Assembly (NCBI GenBank): GCA_013203805.1
Contig: JABMPH010000356.1
Location: 1-43,425, forward strand
Length of the DNA stretch: 43,425 nt
Direction of reading: 5' to 3'
Source of the DNA: Bacteroidota bacterium
GTDB taxonomy: Bacteria > Bacteroidota > Bacteroidia > Bacteroidales > F082
Shown: piece by piece, positions 26,647 through 34,440 of the stretch
Layout: each line of letters opens with the position of its first letter
How positions within the stretch are numbered: position 1 is the stretch's first letter
Program-made: the position numbers and the translations under genes
Notes under the pieces: model-generated
Told to the model about the DNA's origin: nothing
The model's database searches: none
Seen by the model: the letters and a program-made list of their open reading frames with translations, nothing else

Positions 26647-27348
26647 CTATTTTGCAAGTTCCAGTGCCTTTGGGAACAGAATATTATTTTCAAGATGGAC
26701 ATGTACATGCAAATCATCTTCAAATTGATGAAGCAGTTTAAAAGAAACCTGATAGGTATTGCACGCATCCTCAGGTAGTAAATAACTTTTCGTTATTTTG
26801 TTTATATGATCCATTGTACCACCGGCAAAATCATGTTCGGCAAACAAACGCTCAATTTCACTTGCTATTACACCTTTCGATTTAGCCCCTCCTGATGTGA
26901 TAACTTCCTTGATAGCAGGGAAAAGTACCTCTTCCTCATTTTTCATGTGTTGGGTTAGCTCTTTGTTTATTTTATCAAACAAATCTGCCACTTCAATTAA
27001 TTCAGGATGATGTTCACCATGAACGGAAGCGATCTTACTTGTGTAAAAAACCAATTCCGGCATTTTCGCTTTCACAAAACTATGATGGGTATTAACAATA
27101 TAATCACACAAAAACCCAAGTTCCCAATCCTTAAAATTTAAGGTATGACTGATTGGTTCATTTTCGAGGTTCTGAAGTTTTTTTAACACGGTTTCCTTCT
27201 CTATTCCCTTTTCAAGACATGCTTCAGAGAGATTTTGTTTTCCCCCGCAGCAAAAATCAATGCCAGCCTCCATAAAAACAGTTGAAGCCCTGAAATCAGA
27301 AGTAACAATCTCACCTATACTTAGTTCATTTAATTGTGTATTATCCAT
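26647..27348 (-). CDS. ric: Iron-sulfur cluster repair di-iron protein (Ric/ScdA/YtfE)
   Basis: Ric proteins restore Fe-S clusters damaged by nitric oxide or peroxide. The N-terminal ScdA_N domain (about 1-60) carries the hallmark DFCCGG. The hemerythrin-like domain supplies His/Glu ligands in NTHHSF, HGEHHPEL, HMKNEEEVLFP, EHDFAGG and HVHLENNILFP. The ATG at 27348 is preferred to a GTG one codon upstream; the product is 233 residues. It is divergent from an Rrf2-family regulator with four cysteines, and both promoters flank a shared imperfect dyad. This strongly suggests NO- or redox-responsive control by that regulator. Confidence 0.95.
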   Translation of the reverse strand: MDNTQLNELSIGEIVTSDFRASTVFMEAGIDFCCGGKQNLSEACLEKGIEKETVLKKLQNLENEPISHTLNFKDWELGFLCDYIVNTHHSFVKAKMPELVFYTSKIASVHGEHHPELIEVADLFDKINKELTQHMKNEEEVLFPAIKEVITSGGAKSKGVIASEIERLFAEHDFAGGTMDHINKITKSYLLPEDACNTYQVSFKLLHQFEDDLHVHVHLENNILFPKALELAK

Positions 27349-27373
27349 CACGTTATATTAAGTTTTGAGTTTG

Positions 27374-27381
27374 CAAATATA
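27374..27381 (-). promoter_or_regulatory. Promoter -7 element (TATATTTG) of ric
   Basis: Minus-strand TATATTTG, 25 bp before the ric ATG, matches TAnnTTTG. The expected -33 region falls on the dyad at 27396-27415. Confidence 0.65.
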
Positions 27382-27395
27382 CAATATTTATCTAT

Positions 27396-27415
27396 AAAGG
27401 ACTTTAAGGTCTTTT
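27396..27415. promoter_or_regulatory. Candidate Rrf2-family operator between ric and the regulator gene
   Basis: The 20 bp imperfect dyad AAAGGAC-TTTAAG-GTCTTTT lies midway between two divergent promoters and overlaps both expected -33 regions. It is the natural candidate binding site for the adjacent Rrf2 regulator. Confidence 0.5.
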
Positions 27416-27433
27416 TATATTGTATTATTATTG

Positions 27434-27441
27434 TATTTTTG
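27434..27441 (+). promoter_or_regulatory. Promoter -7 element (TATTTTTG) of the Rrf2 gene
   Basis: TATTTTTG lies 24 bp before the GTG start at 27465. Its -33 region (about 27411-27415) falls on the right half of the dyad. Confidence 0.6.
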
Positions 27442-27464
27442 AAATACATTTAATTAAAACAACT

Positions 27465-27902
27465 GTGTTTAAAAAGGAAACCGAATATGCATTACGCAGT
27501 TTGATTTATATTCAGGTTCAAAATCTGGAAAAAAAGAGACCAGGTATTATTGAAATTGCTTCAGAAATAGACGCGCCATTTCCATTCACAGCCAAAATAT
27601 TACAACGATTGGTCAGGGCTGGTTTTATTGAATCAATGAAAGGGAAAAATGGTGGCTTTTATTTTAATCCAAAAAAACCAGAATTAACATTGAAGGAGGT
27701 AATTTTTTCAATTGAAGGTGAAAAAGCATACACTGGTTGCGGACTTGGATTAAGCAGCTGCGATGATACATGTCATTGCCCGATTCATAATTCGTTTTCG
27801 CTAATCAGAGAAGAAACTGACAAACTTATATCGGAAGAAACAATACAAAAGCTAGCCAAGAAAAAAACTGTTTCGGTTGATATTGTTTTAAATCGATTAT
27901 AA
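27465..27902 (+). CDS. Rrf2-family Fe-S transcriptional regulator (NsrR-like)
   Basis: Rrf2 proteins are small winged-helix dimers, many holding a sensory Fe-S cluster. The GTG start at 27465 yields the canonical N terminus VFKKETEYALRSLIYI and a 145-residue protein; a longer in-frame reading from 27420 adds 15 unconserved residues and would start upstream of the -7 element. The wing motif is GKNGGFYFNPK. The cluster loop has Cys92, Cys99, Cys103 and Cys105, resembling the three-cysteine spacing of NsrR plus one extra. The divergent ric gene, a classic NO-stress target, supports an NsrR-like role. IscR-like or other redox roles remain possible. Confidence 0.87.
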   Translation: MFKKETEYALRSLIYIQVQNLEKKRPGIIEIASEIDAPFPFTAKILQRLVRAGFIESMKGKNGGFYFNPKKPELTLKEVIFSIEGEKAYTGCGLGLSSCDDTCHCPIHNSFSLIREETDKLISEETIQKLAKKKTVSVDIVLNRL

Positions 27903-27923
27903 TTATTTCTGTAATATTTTGTT

Positions 27924-29474
27924 CTAATCAACCGATTCCCCAACAAAGTGAATAACAATTCGGTTTGCAAACCCTTTCCGGTTTATTGGATCACCTGATA
28001 CTATTATAATTGCATCACCTAACTCAGCCCATTTCTTAGATATCAGCATTTGATCAATATTATTTATAAAATCGCTACCTGATTTGGGTTGCTCCATTTT
28101 AATCGGCATTATGCCATATAATAAAGACAACTGCCGCAGTCGGCTTTCTTCGGCATTAAATGCAAGTATTGGCACCTGCATCCTGTGCTGTGACAGGTAT
28201 ACCGCACTGCCCCCCATATTGGTCCATACAACAATGAACTTAGGGTCAATCTCTTTAACAAGAGTCTGAACACCTTTTGCAATGGCTGCAGCTCGAAATG
28301 ATAGATCAGGCTTTTCCATGTCGGTTCCAGCCTTTATTGAATTCAGCTTGATATAATTATTGGTTCGAAATGCAATTTTATTCATCATCCGTACTACTTG
28401 TACCGGGTATTTTCCAACGGCTGTTTCACCGGAAAGCATAACTGCATCAGCACCATCAAATATTGCATTGGCTACATCCGATACTTCGGCGCGTGTGGGT
28501 ACAGCTGACTCAATCATGCTTTGCAACATCTGGGTGGCAACAATAACTGGTCGGCCATGTTCCTGACAAAGTTTAATAATTTGTTTTTGAAGGATTGCAA
28601 CCTCTGCCAGATCCATTTCAACACCCAGGTCACCACGCGCAACCATCACAGCATCGGTTTCCATGATTATAGCTTCCAGATTATCGATTGCCTGTGGTTT
28701 CTCTATTTTTGTTATAATAGGAATAAAACTATCTCTTACACTTGATAATTTTGAAAACCCTAAATCTCCTCCCGAAGTAATTATCTTTCCCGGCCTGGCT
28801 CCAAGTTCTGTTAATAGGTTTTTCAAAATGCGGATATCCTCAGCCTGCCTTACAAAACTAAGCGCTAGAAAGTCGAAATTGTGTGTTACCGCAAAATCAA
28901 CACAAGCCTTGTCCTTTTCGGTTAAAGCAGATACACTAAGATTAGTATGTGGCAGATTGATACCTTTTGAACTGGAGATTGTACCTCCAATAATTACCTT
29001 GCAGAGAAGTTCATGTTTGCCATTTCTTGTTTTCAACTCAATACATTCGCATTCAATATTACCATCATCAATTAATATTTTTTCACCGATTTTAACTTCT
29101 GTGATAAATTCAGGGAGAGTGGAAGAGAAAGACAATTCATACCCCTTACTTCCGGCTATTATTTCATCACGAACAAAAACAATGCAATCATCTTCCACAA
29201 CTAATACACCTCCTTCAACTACCCTACCTACTCTTATCTTTGGACCTGAAAGATCGCCCATTATTGCCACAAATATTCCTGTTCGTTTTTCTGCTTCACG
29301 GATATAGCTATAGGTTTTTTCATGTTCTTCAAATGACCCATGAGAAAAATTAATCCGAAAAACCCTAACACCTTCGTTAATCAAGGATATTATTTTATCA
29401 ACCGAGCCGGTTGCCGGTCCCAGAGTTGCAATTATTTTAGTTAGCTGGAAATCGTTATTTTGCTTAGATTGCAT
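27924..29474 (-). CDS. pyk: Pyruvate kinase
   Basis: Pyruvate kinase converts phosphoenolpyruvate and ADP to pyruvate and ATP, the last step of glycolysis. The 516-residue protein has TKIIATLGPAT and RINFSHGSFEEH at the N terminus, GDLSGPKIRVGR, a B domain (about 75-180), the catalytic block ITKIEKPQAIDNLEAII, MVARGDLGVEM with metal ligands, and ATQMLQSMIESAVPTRAEVSDVANAI. The C-terminal allosteric domain follows. It converges on the Rrf2 gene with only 21 bp between. A TAAATTTG -7-like element is seen upstream at 29536-29543. Confidence 0.97.
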   Translation of the reverse strand: MQSKQNNDFQLTKIIATLGPATGSVDKIISLINEGVRVFRINFSHGSFEEHEKTYSYIREAEKRTGIFVAIMGDLSGPKIRVGRVVEGGVLVVEDDCIVFVRDEIIAGSKGYELSFSSTLPEFITEVKIGEKILIDDGNIECECIELKTRNGKHELLCKVIIGGTISSSKGINLPHTNLSVSALTEKDKACVDFAVTHNFDFLALSFVRQAEDIRILKNLLTELGARPGKIITSGGDLGFSKLSSVRDSFIPIITKIEKPQAIDNLEAIIMETDAVMVARGDLGVEMDLAEVAILQKQIIKLCQEHGRPVIVATQMLQSMIESAVPTRAEVSDVANAIFDGADAVMLSGETAVGKYPVQVVRMMNKIAFRTNNYIKLNSIKAGTDMEKPDLSFRAAAIAKGVQTLVKEIDPKFIVVWTNMGGSAVYLSQHRMQVPILAFNAEESRLRQLSLLYGIMPIKMEQPKSGSDFINNIDQMLISKKWAELGDAIIIVSGDPINRKGFANRIVIHFVGESVD

Positions 29475-29592
29475 ATTATTAATATGATAGTTTTGATTTA
29501 GTGCAAATATTAATAAATAAATTCATTACTGCTAACAAATTTATCGGCAGGCACTGAAATATTTTGTCTAAAAATCAAATTCTGAAAAAAAG

Positions 29593-30132
29593 TTATAATC
29601 GGGGGAAGAACATTGGAGTTTGTTTCTTGTAAATTACATAATCCTCACCCAACCGTTTTTCCAGTTCAGGTTCTTCAATTTTTTTTAATTCAAGAGTATT
29701 GAGCAGTATAAATATTGGTGTAAAGATCAGAATGAGTGAAAAACTACCAATCCAAAATCCAATCCCAAAAAACAAAGAAAAAACCCCTGTCAACATTGGA
29801 TTCCGTGTATAAGCATATGGACCAACACATACCAGTTCCGGGGGAGGATTAAGAGGAACTGGCGTACCTTTTACTTTTAGAAAATGTATGATCGACCAGA
29901 TAATATAAAAAAGCCCAAACACCGATAATAAGATTGAAATAATTAAACTCCAAATGCCTAGGCTCAATTTTGGTAAATTCAGAATATTGTCACAATATAT
30001 TGCGGCCAAAACAAATAGGGAGACAAAGGTTCCAAAAATCAATAACCCGACAGGTGTTAGAAGGGTACGCAATTTTTTAGATCCTGTTGCACTATTATAA
30101 AAAAATGAAATCCAGTTTTTTTGAATGCTCAT
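29593..30132 (-). CDS. ICMT/PEMT-like membrane methyltransferase family protein
   Basis: The 179-residue protein has four to five membrane helices and the family's C-terminal SAM-binding signature: GPYAYTRNPMLTG (about 107-119) and a closing block with EEPELEKRLGEDYVIYKK. This is the isoprenylcysteine carboxyl methyltransferase / phospholipid methyltransferase fold common in bacteria. Many such proteins methylate lipids or small hydrophobic thiols, but the substrates of most bacterial members are unknown. It is flanked by pyk (downstream, 118 bp) and a terminator region (upstream), so it is probably its own unit. Confidence 0.8.
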   Translation of the reverse strand: MSIQKNWISFFYNSATGSKKLRTLLTPVGLLIFGTFVSLFVLAAIYCDNILNLPKLSLGIWSLIISILLSVFGLFYIIWSIIHFLKVKGTPVPLNPPPELVCVGPYAYTRNPMLTGVFSLFFGIGFWIGSFSLILIFTPIFILLNTLELKKIEEPELEKRLGEDYVIYKKQTPMFFPRL

Positions 30133-30223
30133 TGGTTTAATCCTTTCAAAAATTTCAGTTTATTTTATGATTAATGAAGTATCTGTAATGTTGTAAATTT
30201 ACATAAATATCACAAATAATAGC

Positions 30224-30253
30224 AAAAAAAAGCGCCCTGACTAGGAGCGCTTT
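30224..30253 (-). terminator. Terminator for minus-strand transcription from the TPR regulator / small ORF
   Basis: The stem AAAGCGC / GCGCTTT (30229-30235 and 30247-30253), extended by CCT/AGG, is followed on the minus strand by a run of seven or more Ts. Confidence 0.85.
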
Positions 30254-30300
30254 AGTAAATAGACAATTATTTAATTTAAAACAATTACTTTTAAGATGAC

Positions 30301-30426
30301 CTAAAAGTAACAATGATCCAGTGTGCCGACTTTAAAAACACATAATCTGGATTTACCTTTGAAGTGAATAGTAATACCTACTTCATTTTTTATTTCATTT
30401 ATCAACTTGGTTTGTTTTGCAAACAT
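30301..30426 (-). CDS. Candidate 41-residue small protein downstream of the TPR regulator
   Basis: In the roughly 410 bp gap between the methyltransferase and regulator genes, one minus-strand ORF from ATG 30426 to TAG 30301 encodes 41 residues. The product has a basic helical start (MFAKQTKLINEIKNEVG) and a beta-like tail (ITIHFKGKSRLC, ending LDHCYF). It lies 118 bp after the regulator stop and 47 bp before a strong terminator. I do not recognise it. Composition looks protein-like (ordinary residues, two cysteines) but 41 codons is short enough for chance. The rest of the gap holds an inverted repeat at 30492-30508 and no other ORF that I could support. Confidence 0.35.
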   Translation of the reverse strand: MFAKQTKLINEIKNEVGITIHFKGKSRLCVFKVGTLDHCYF

Positions 30427-30491
30427 ATAACGTATAATTATACAAGGTTAATAAAGGTGTACTACATTTAGGGAACAAGTAAATAAACAGC

Positions 30492-30508
30492 GTGCATTAC
30501 TAGTGCAC
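30492..30508. repeat. Short inverted repeat GTGCA-N7-TGCAC
   Basis: A perfect 5 bp stem with a 7 nt loop lies 37 bp after the stop of the TPR regulator gene, without a T-run. It may be a 3' UTR hairpin or an operator. Confidence 0.35.
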
Positions 30509-30544
30509 AAATCTTGTTACGCCCTCTTTTTCTGGATATTAACA

Positions 30545-32281
30545 CTATAAAGAATTTAAAAACCCAGATATGCTTTGTGTGTCATTTGTTAGATTAAAAC
30601 GCTTCCTAAGTCGAGTACGTGCAACATTTAATGCACGAATGCTTTGCCCTGTAATTGCCGATATATCTTTTGAACTCATATCAAGGTATAAAAAGGCACA
30701 CAACCTTTTTTCGTTGGTAGTAAGCTCGGGGAAATTATAGGCTAATTTTGTGAAAAACTCCTTATGTACACTTTCAAAGCGTATTTCAAATTCCTTCCAT
30801 AATTGATCATTCTGTTTAAATGACATCCCACGAACAATATCGGAAACTTCTTTTTGGTTTTCTCGATTCAACTTCAACTTTAAGGTAACTAGCTTTTTTA
30901 CTATTTCCTTTTCAGCTTCATGTCGCTGAATAAGTGCCATAATCCTCGTTGTCAATTCCCTATTCCGAGTTTCCAACCTTTCTTCCAGAAGTGTGTTTTC
31001 AAGGTTAATATTTCTACTTCTCTGACGTAATCTTGAGTAAAACAGTAATATAATTATTATCACTGAAAACAATAAGAAAAAAATTATCATTGTCTGATAT
31101 AAAGTATTCTGGGTCTCTATTTCTTGTTGTTTTTCTTCATTCTCCAATTCTCGTGCTAATTTTATGGCATCGATTTGTTTTTTATGATCTACACTAAATA
31201 TTGATTGTGATAATTTCGAATATTCTCTATAATAAAAATACGCCAACTCATACTTTTCTTGTTTATCATATATCTTACTCAGTGATGAATATATGGTTAT
31301 TAGCAATTCGTCATAATCATCGTCTTTTGCCAGTTTCTCAACCAATATTAGAATACGTTCTGCAGCTTCTATTGAATCCAGATCAACCAAAATATTTGAA
31401 TAAGTAATATTTGACCATATGTAAACCCTGCTAGATAGTTCCTTTGAAATAATTAATGCATCTTTAATATTTATCAAAGCATTATCATAGTCACCCGCAA
31501 TTCTATACACCTCAGCAAGGTTTGACTGTATTTCAGCAGTAGCTAGTCTTTGGTTTGTTTTATTATTAAACACCATCGAATTAATGATATACTCAATTGC
31601 CTGTTGGTTGAAATATTCTATTGAATCTTCAGACACCCCAAGTTTTAATGCCCTTTCAGTAAAAACAACCCCAATGTTAACTAATGCTTTGGATATAGCA
31701 TTATTATCATTTCTAGCCTTTCCTAATTCAAGATTTTTTTCGTAATACGAATAGGCCATATCAAAGTCATTATAACTAAAGTATACATTGCCTTGCATAT
31801 TCATCACATCCTGAATATTAGTAGTATCATTTAACTCAGTATATAACTTTAAAGCAATATCAAGATTTTCGAAGGCTTTATGGAAGATCGCCAGATGATA
31901 ATAAGTCTTTCCAAATAAACGATAAATATCGGCAAGTGACTTCTTCTTATCTAATTCCTTGGCAATATGTAAAGCTCTATTTCCCGTTTCTACAGCATCG
32001 TCAAAGTTTTCCGCTTTTTCATTTAACTCAAATAATCTAATTAAACACTCAAGCTCTACCTCATCATTATTAACAGCATGTGCCAAATTTACTGCTTGTT
32101 CCCACATTACGAAATCCTCATCAGTAACTAAATCAGGAATATCAATGCCATTTTTTAATAAAGAGTCAATCCCCAATAATTTATTTCCCTGACTAACATC
32201 AATTTGCCTATTGGTAGTATCAGTGCATCCAACAACAATAACTATCATAAATATTAAAAAATGGCTTATTATTATTCTCAT
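30545..32281 (-). CDS. Membrane-anchored TPR protein with C-terminal LuxR-like HTH
   Basis: The 578-residue protein starts with a hydrophobic leader and a lipobox-like VVGC (Cys19). Residues about 60-360 are tetratricopeptide repeats (for example YRLFGKTYYHLAIFHKAFENL and AEVYRIAGDYDNALINI). A transmembrane helix at about 396-416 and a charged coiled coil (about 425-475) follow. The C terminus (517-563) is a helix-turn-helix of LuxR type: FPELTTNEKRLCAF, then MSSKDISAITGQSIRALNVARTRLRKRF. This layout, TPR outside and HTH inside, is a common Bacteroidota one-component regulator. The signal and the genes controlled are unknown; the nearest neighbours are idi upstream and the small ORF downstream. 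Confidence 0.85.
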   Translation of the reverse strand: MRIIISHFLIFMIVIVVGCTDTTNRQIDVSQGNKLLGIDSLLKNGIDIPDLVTDEDFVMWEQAVNLAHAVNNDEVELECLIRLFELNEKAENFDDAVETGNRALHIAKELDKKKSLADIYRLFGKTYYHLAIFHKAFENLDIALKLYTELNDTTNIQDVMNMQGNVYFSYNDFDMAYSYYEKNLELGKARNDNNAISKALVNIGVVFTERALKLGVSEDSIEYFNQQAIEYIINSMVFNNKTNQRLATAEIQSNLAEVYRIAGDYDNALINIKDALIISKELSSRVYIWSNITYSNILVDLDSIEAAERILILVEKLAKDDDYDELLITIYSSLSKIYDKQEKYELAYFYYREYSKLSQSIFSVDHKKQIDAIKLARELENEEKQQEIETQNTLYQTMIIFFLLFSVIIIILLFYSRLRQRSRNINLENTLLEERLETRNRELTTRIMALIQRHEAEKEIVKKLVTLKLKLNRENQKEVSDIVRGMSFKQNDQLWKEFEIRFESVHKEFFTKLAYNFPELTTNEKRLCAFLYLDMSSKDISAITGQSIRALNVARTRLRKRFNLTNDTQSISGFLNSL

Positions 32282-32338
32282 ATAAAAATGATCTTCATCT
32301 ATGCTGTTTTGTTTACTTGCTATTAATGTCTACTAGTG

Positions 32339-32366
32339 ACAAAAAGACATCGCAAAAAGGTGTCTT
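32339..32366 (-). terminator. Probable terminator of idi
   Basis: On the minus strand AAGACA-N11-TGTCTT is followed by a T-run (32339-32345), about 40 nt beyond the idi stop. Confidence 0.55.
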
Positions 32367-32405
32367 AAAAAACAATCTTTATCAAAAAAAATGCGAATAA
32401 GTAGG

Positions 32406-32930
32406 TTAACTAATTTTTGTAAAATGGTCAATAACTTCGGAAAATGCGATTTTAAACCACACCGTATATTTATCAGGATTGTTAACTATGTCTTCTTCAA
32501 GCCACCTGAGTTCAACATATTTCCATGCTGCTACTTCATCTGGGTTAATTATGGGGATAACATCTGAGGTACCGATAAAAACATGATCAAATTCATGTTC
32601 TGTCAATCCCTGTCCCACATCGGCATTGTATAAAAATGAGAATGCTTCACTAAATTCACAATCCATACCCATCTCCTCAACAATTCTTCTATGTGCAGCT
32701 TCTATTGTTTTTTCTCCTTGGCGTGGGTGACTGCAAACTGTATTTGTCCATAATAATGGTGAATGATACTTATGTGAGGCACGTTGTTGCAATAATAATT
32801 CCCCGTTAGTATTAAAAATAAAAACAGAAAACGCTCTGTGTAATACGGCTTTACGGTGTGCCTCCATCTTACCCATAGTTCCCATGGGCTTATCTTCTTC
32901 GTTAACAAGTATTACGTATTCTGCAGACAT
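32406..32930 (-). CDS. idi: Isopentenyl-diphosphate delta-isomerase, type I
   Basis: Idi interconverts isopentenyl and dimethylallyl diphosphate for isoprenoid and quinone synthesis. The 174-residue Nudix-fold protein has the family start YVILVNEEDKPMGTM, the metal-binding KAVLHRAFSVF histidine region, the catalytic cysteine block LLWTNTVCSHPRQGE, the Nudix-like stretch AAHRRIVEEMGM, and the catalytic glutamate region LTEHEFDHVF. Length is normal. It has its own candidate promoter (TAATTTTG at 32953) and terminator, so it is probably monocistronic. Confidence 0.95.
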   Translation of the reverse strand: MSAEYVILVNEEDKPMGTMGKMEAHRKAVLHRAFSVFIFNTNGELLLQQRASHKYHSPLLWTNTVCSHPRQGEKTIEAAHRRIVEEMGMDCEFSEAFSFLYNADVGQGLTEHEFDHVFIGTSDVIPIINPDEVAAWKYVELRWLEEDIVNNPDKYTVWFKIAFSEVIDHFTKIS

Positions 32931-32952
32931 TTAGCTGGATTATAATTTACAG

Positions 32953-32960
32953 CAAAATTA
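32953..32960 (-). promoter_or_regulatory. Promoter -7 element (TAATTTTG) of idi
   Basis: The minus-strand TAATTTTG fits TAnnTTTG and lies 22 bp before the idi ATG. Confidence 0.45.
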
Positions 32961-33022
32961 CTAAAATTCATATGACTGATTTTTATTGTTTTTTAAACAT
33001 TTAAAAGAAAATTAAAAAACAC

Positions 33023-33052
33023 TTGACAAATTAATTTTTTGTATTATTTTTG
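33023..33052 (+). promoter_or_regulatory. Promoter of the TetR-led envelope operon (-33 TTGACA, -7 TATTTTTG)
   Basis: TTG of TTGACA at 33023 and TATTTTTG at 33045-33052 are 19 bp apart, a near-consensus Bacteroidota promoter. The start site would be near 33059, inside the operator. Confidence 0.8.
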
Positions 33053-33068
33053 ACCGACCGTTCAGTCA
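33051..33068. promoter_or_regulatory. TetR-family operator (TGACCGACCGTTCAGTCA)
   Basis: This 18 bp dyad, TGAC-CGA..TTCA-GTCA with a central ACCG, is the only G+C-rich stretch in an AT-rich intergenic region. It overlaps the end of the -7 box and the start site, and resembles the GACCGACCG-type sites of AcrR-like TetR repressors. It probably mediates autorepression of the following TetR gene and control of the operon. Confidence 0.75.
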
Positions 33069-33082
33069 TAAAAATATAAATA

Positions 33083-33655
33083 ATGCCAAGATCAGAAGAA
33101 AAATTTAAAGAGCTACGAGAACAAAAGCGTATTATTATAATGGATGCGGCACTTGAATTATTTGCAGAGAAAGGTTTTGCTTCTACTTCAATTAGCATGA
33201 TAGCAAAACATGCAAAGATATCTAAAGGGCTAATGTATAATTATTTTGATAGTAAAGAAGAGTTAATTATTTCAATTGTTCATGACGGGTTCGATAAGTT
33301 TTTAAGAGAATTTGACGCTAACAAAGATAGTGTACTTACTGATGATGAATTTGAGTATTTCATCGATAAAACTTTTGAAGTATTAAGAAACAATTTGCAT
33401 TTCTGGAAACTCTACTTCATGGTAATAGCTCAACCTCAGGTATTAAAATTGGTTGATAAAAAACTAATGGAGCTAGTCATTCCTTTTATTACGGTACTTT
33501 CTGAATATTTTGCTGCTAAAGGATGTAAAAATCCAATGGCACATGCTCAATTATTTGGAGCTATGTTAGATGGTGTAAGCTTAAACTACATGATAGATCC
33601 CGATAATTTTCCCATTGAAGAAATAAAACAAATCATCAAAACCAAATTCATTTAA
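33083..33655 (+). CDS. TetR/AcrR-family transcriptional regulator
   Basis: The 190-residue protein has the TetR DNA-binding domain at about residues 16-62: IIMDAALELFAEKGFASTSISMIAKHAKISKGLMYNYFDSKEELI in order. A helical ligand-binding domain (about 75-185) follows. It is the first gene after a strong promoter whose -7/start region is covered by a clear dyad operator, so autorepression is likely. The LolA-like gene begins 17 bp downstream and the permeases follow tightly, so it probably controls the whole envelope operon. The inducing ligand is unknown; a lipid or amphiphile transported by the operon is a reasonable guess. Confidence 0.92.
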   Translation: MPRSEEKFKELREQKRIIIMDAALELFAEKGFASTSISMIAKHAKISKGLMYNYFDSKEELIISIVHDGFDKFLREFDANKDSVLTDDEFEYFIDKTFEVLRNNLHFWKLYFMVIAQPQVLKLVDKKLMELVIPFITVLSEYFAAKGCKNPMAHAQLFGAMLDGVSLNYMIDPDNFPIEEIKQIIKTKFI

Positions 33656-33672
33656 TATACAAATCAGTAAAT

Positions 33673-34434
33673 ATGAAAACAGTAAAAATATCGGTAATAA
33701 CTATTATGGTTTTTCTATTGGCAGTAACACAAATTAATGCTCAGGAATTATCTGCAAAAGATATTATTAAGAAAGCTGACGAAAAGAATCGTGGTAGAAC
33801 ATCAAAAGGAACAATGTCGATGACAATTATACGACCAAGTTGGGAACGTACAATAGTAATGAAAAACTGGTCGAAGGGCGATGATAATTTCTTGATTTAC
33901 ATCACAGAGCCCGCAAAAGAAAAAGGTCAGGTATTCCTAAAAGTTGGGAAAGAGATGTGGAATTATGTGCCAACCATTTCGCGAATGATTAAAATTCCTC
34001 CATCAATGATGATGCAATCGTGGATGGGTTCCGATTTCACCAATGACGATTTGGTAAAGCAATCGTCGATAGTGGTTGATTATAAACACACATTGTTGGG
34101 AGAAGAGGTAGTTAATGAACAAAACTGTTATAAACTGGAATTAATACCACTACCCGATGCTCCCGTTGTTTGGGGTAAAATTATTGCTTGGGTAACTGTG
34201 GATGGATTCAATGTTTGGAAGAATGAATACTATGATGAAGATGGTTTTCTTCAAAATATTGAAAATGGTTATAACCTTAAAAAAATGGGAGACAGAATTA
34301 TACCTACCAAATTTGAGATGATTCCAGTTGATGAGGAGGGTAAAAAAACGGTTATGGAAATTCTGGATGTAGAGTATAATGCTGAAATAAAAGACAGTTT
34401 TTTCAGCAAGCAGAATATGAAAAAAGTAAGATAG
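33673..34434 (+). CDS. Periplasmic LolA-like outer-membrane lipoprotein-sorting family protein
   Basis: The 253-residue protein has a signal peptide (about 1-24, ending INAQE) without a lipobox cysteine. The mature part is a LolA/LolB-type half-barrel carrier of the family represented by Treponema TP_0789: MSMTIIRPSWERTIVMKNW, DNFLIYITEPAKEKGQVFLKVGKEMWNYVPTISR in order, and SWMGSDFTNDDLVKQSS. Family members are thought to bind lipids or lipidated cargo in the periplasm and are often encoded next to LolCE-type ABC or RND proteins. Here it is 7 bp ahead of the first permease gene. It would shuttle the operon's substrate to the outer membrane, but this is inference. Confidence 0.85.
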   Translation: MKTVKISVITIMVFLLAVTQINAQELSAKDIIKKADEKNRGRTSKGTMSMTIIRPSWERTIVMKNWSKGDDNFLIYITEPAKEKGQVFLKVGKEMWNYVPTISRMIKIPPSMMMQSWMGSDFTNDDLVKQSSIVVDYKHTLLGEEVVNEQNCYKLELIPLPDAPVVWGKIIAWVTVDGFNVWKNEYYDEDGFLQNIENGYNLKKMGDRIIPTKFEMIPVDEEGKKTVMEILDVEYNAEIKDSFFSKQNMKKVR

Positions 34435-34440
34435 TGAACA

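Noticed and set aside
28663..29307. 214-codon plus-strand ORF opposite pyk
   Set aside because: It is the shadow of a strongly conserved pyruvate kinase frame; its translation is Ser/Ile/Pro-rich with no domain and no promoter.
30420..30427. TATGTTTG as a minus-strand promoter for a small RNA
   Set aside because: It overlaps the ATG of the 41-codon ORF (ATGTTTG) and has no well-spaced -33 box, so the match may be coincidental. A small RNA is still possible.
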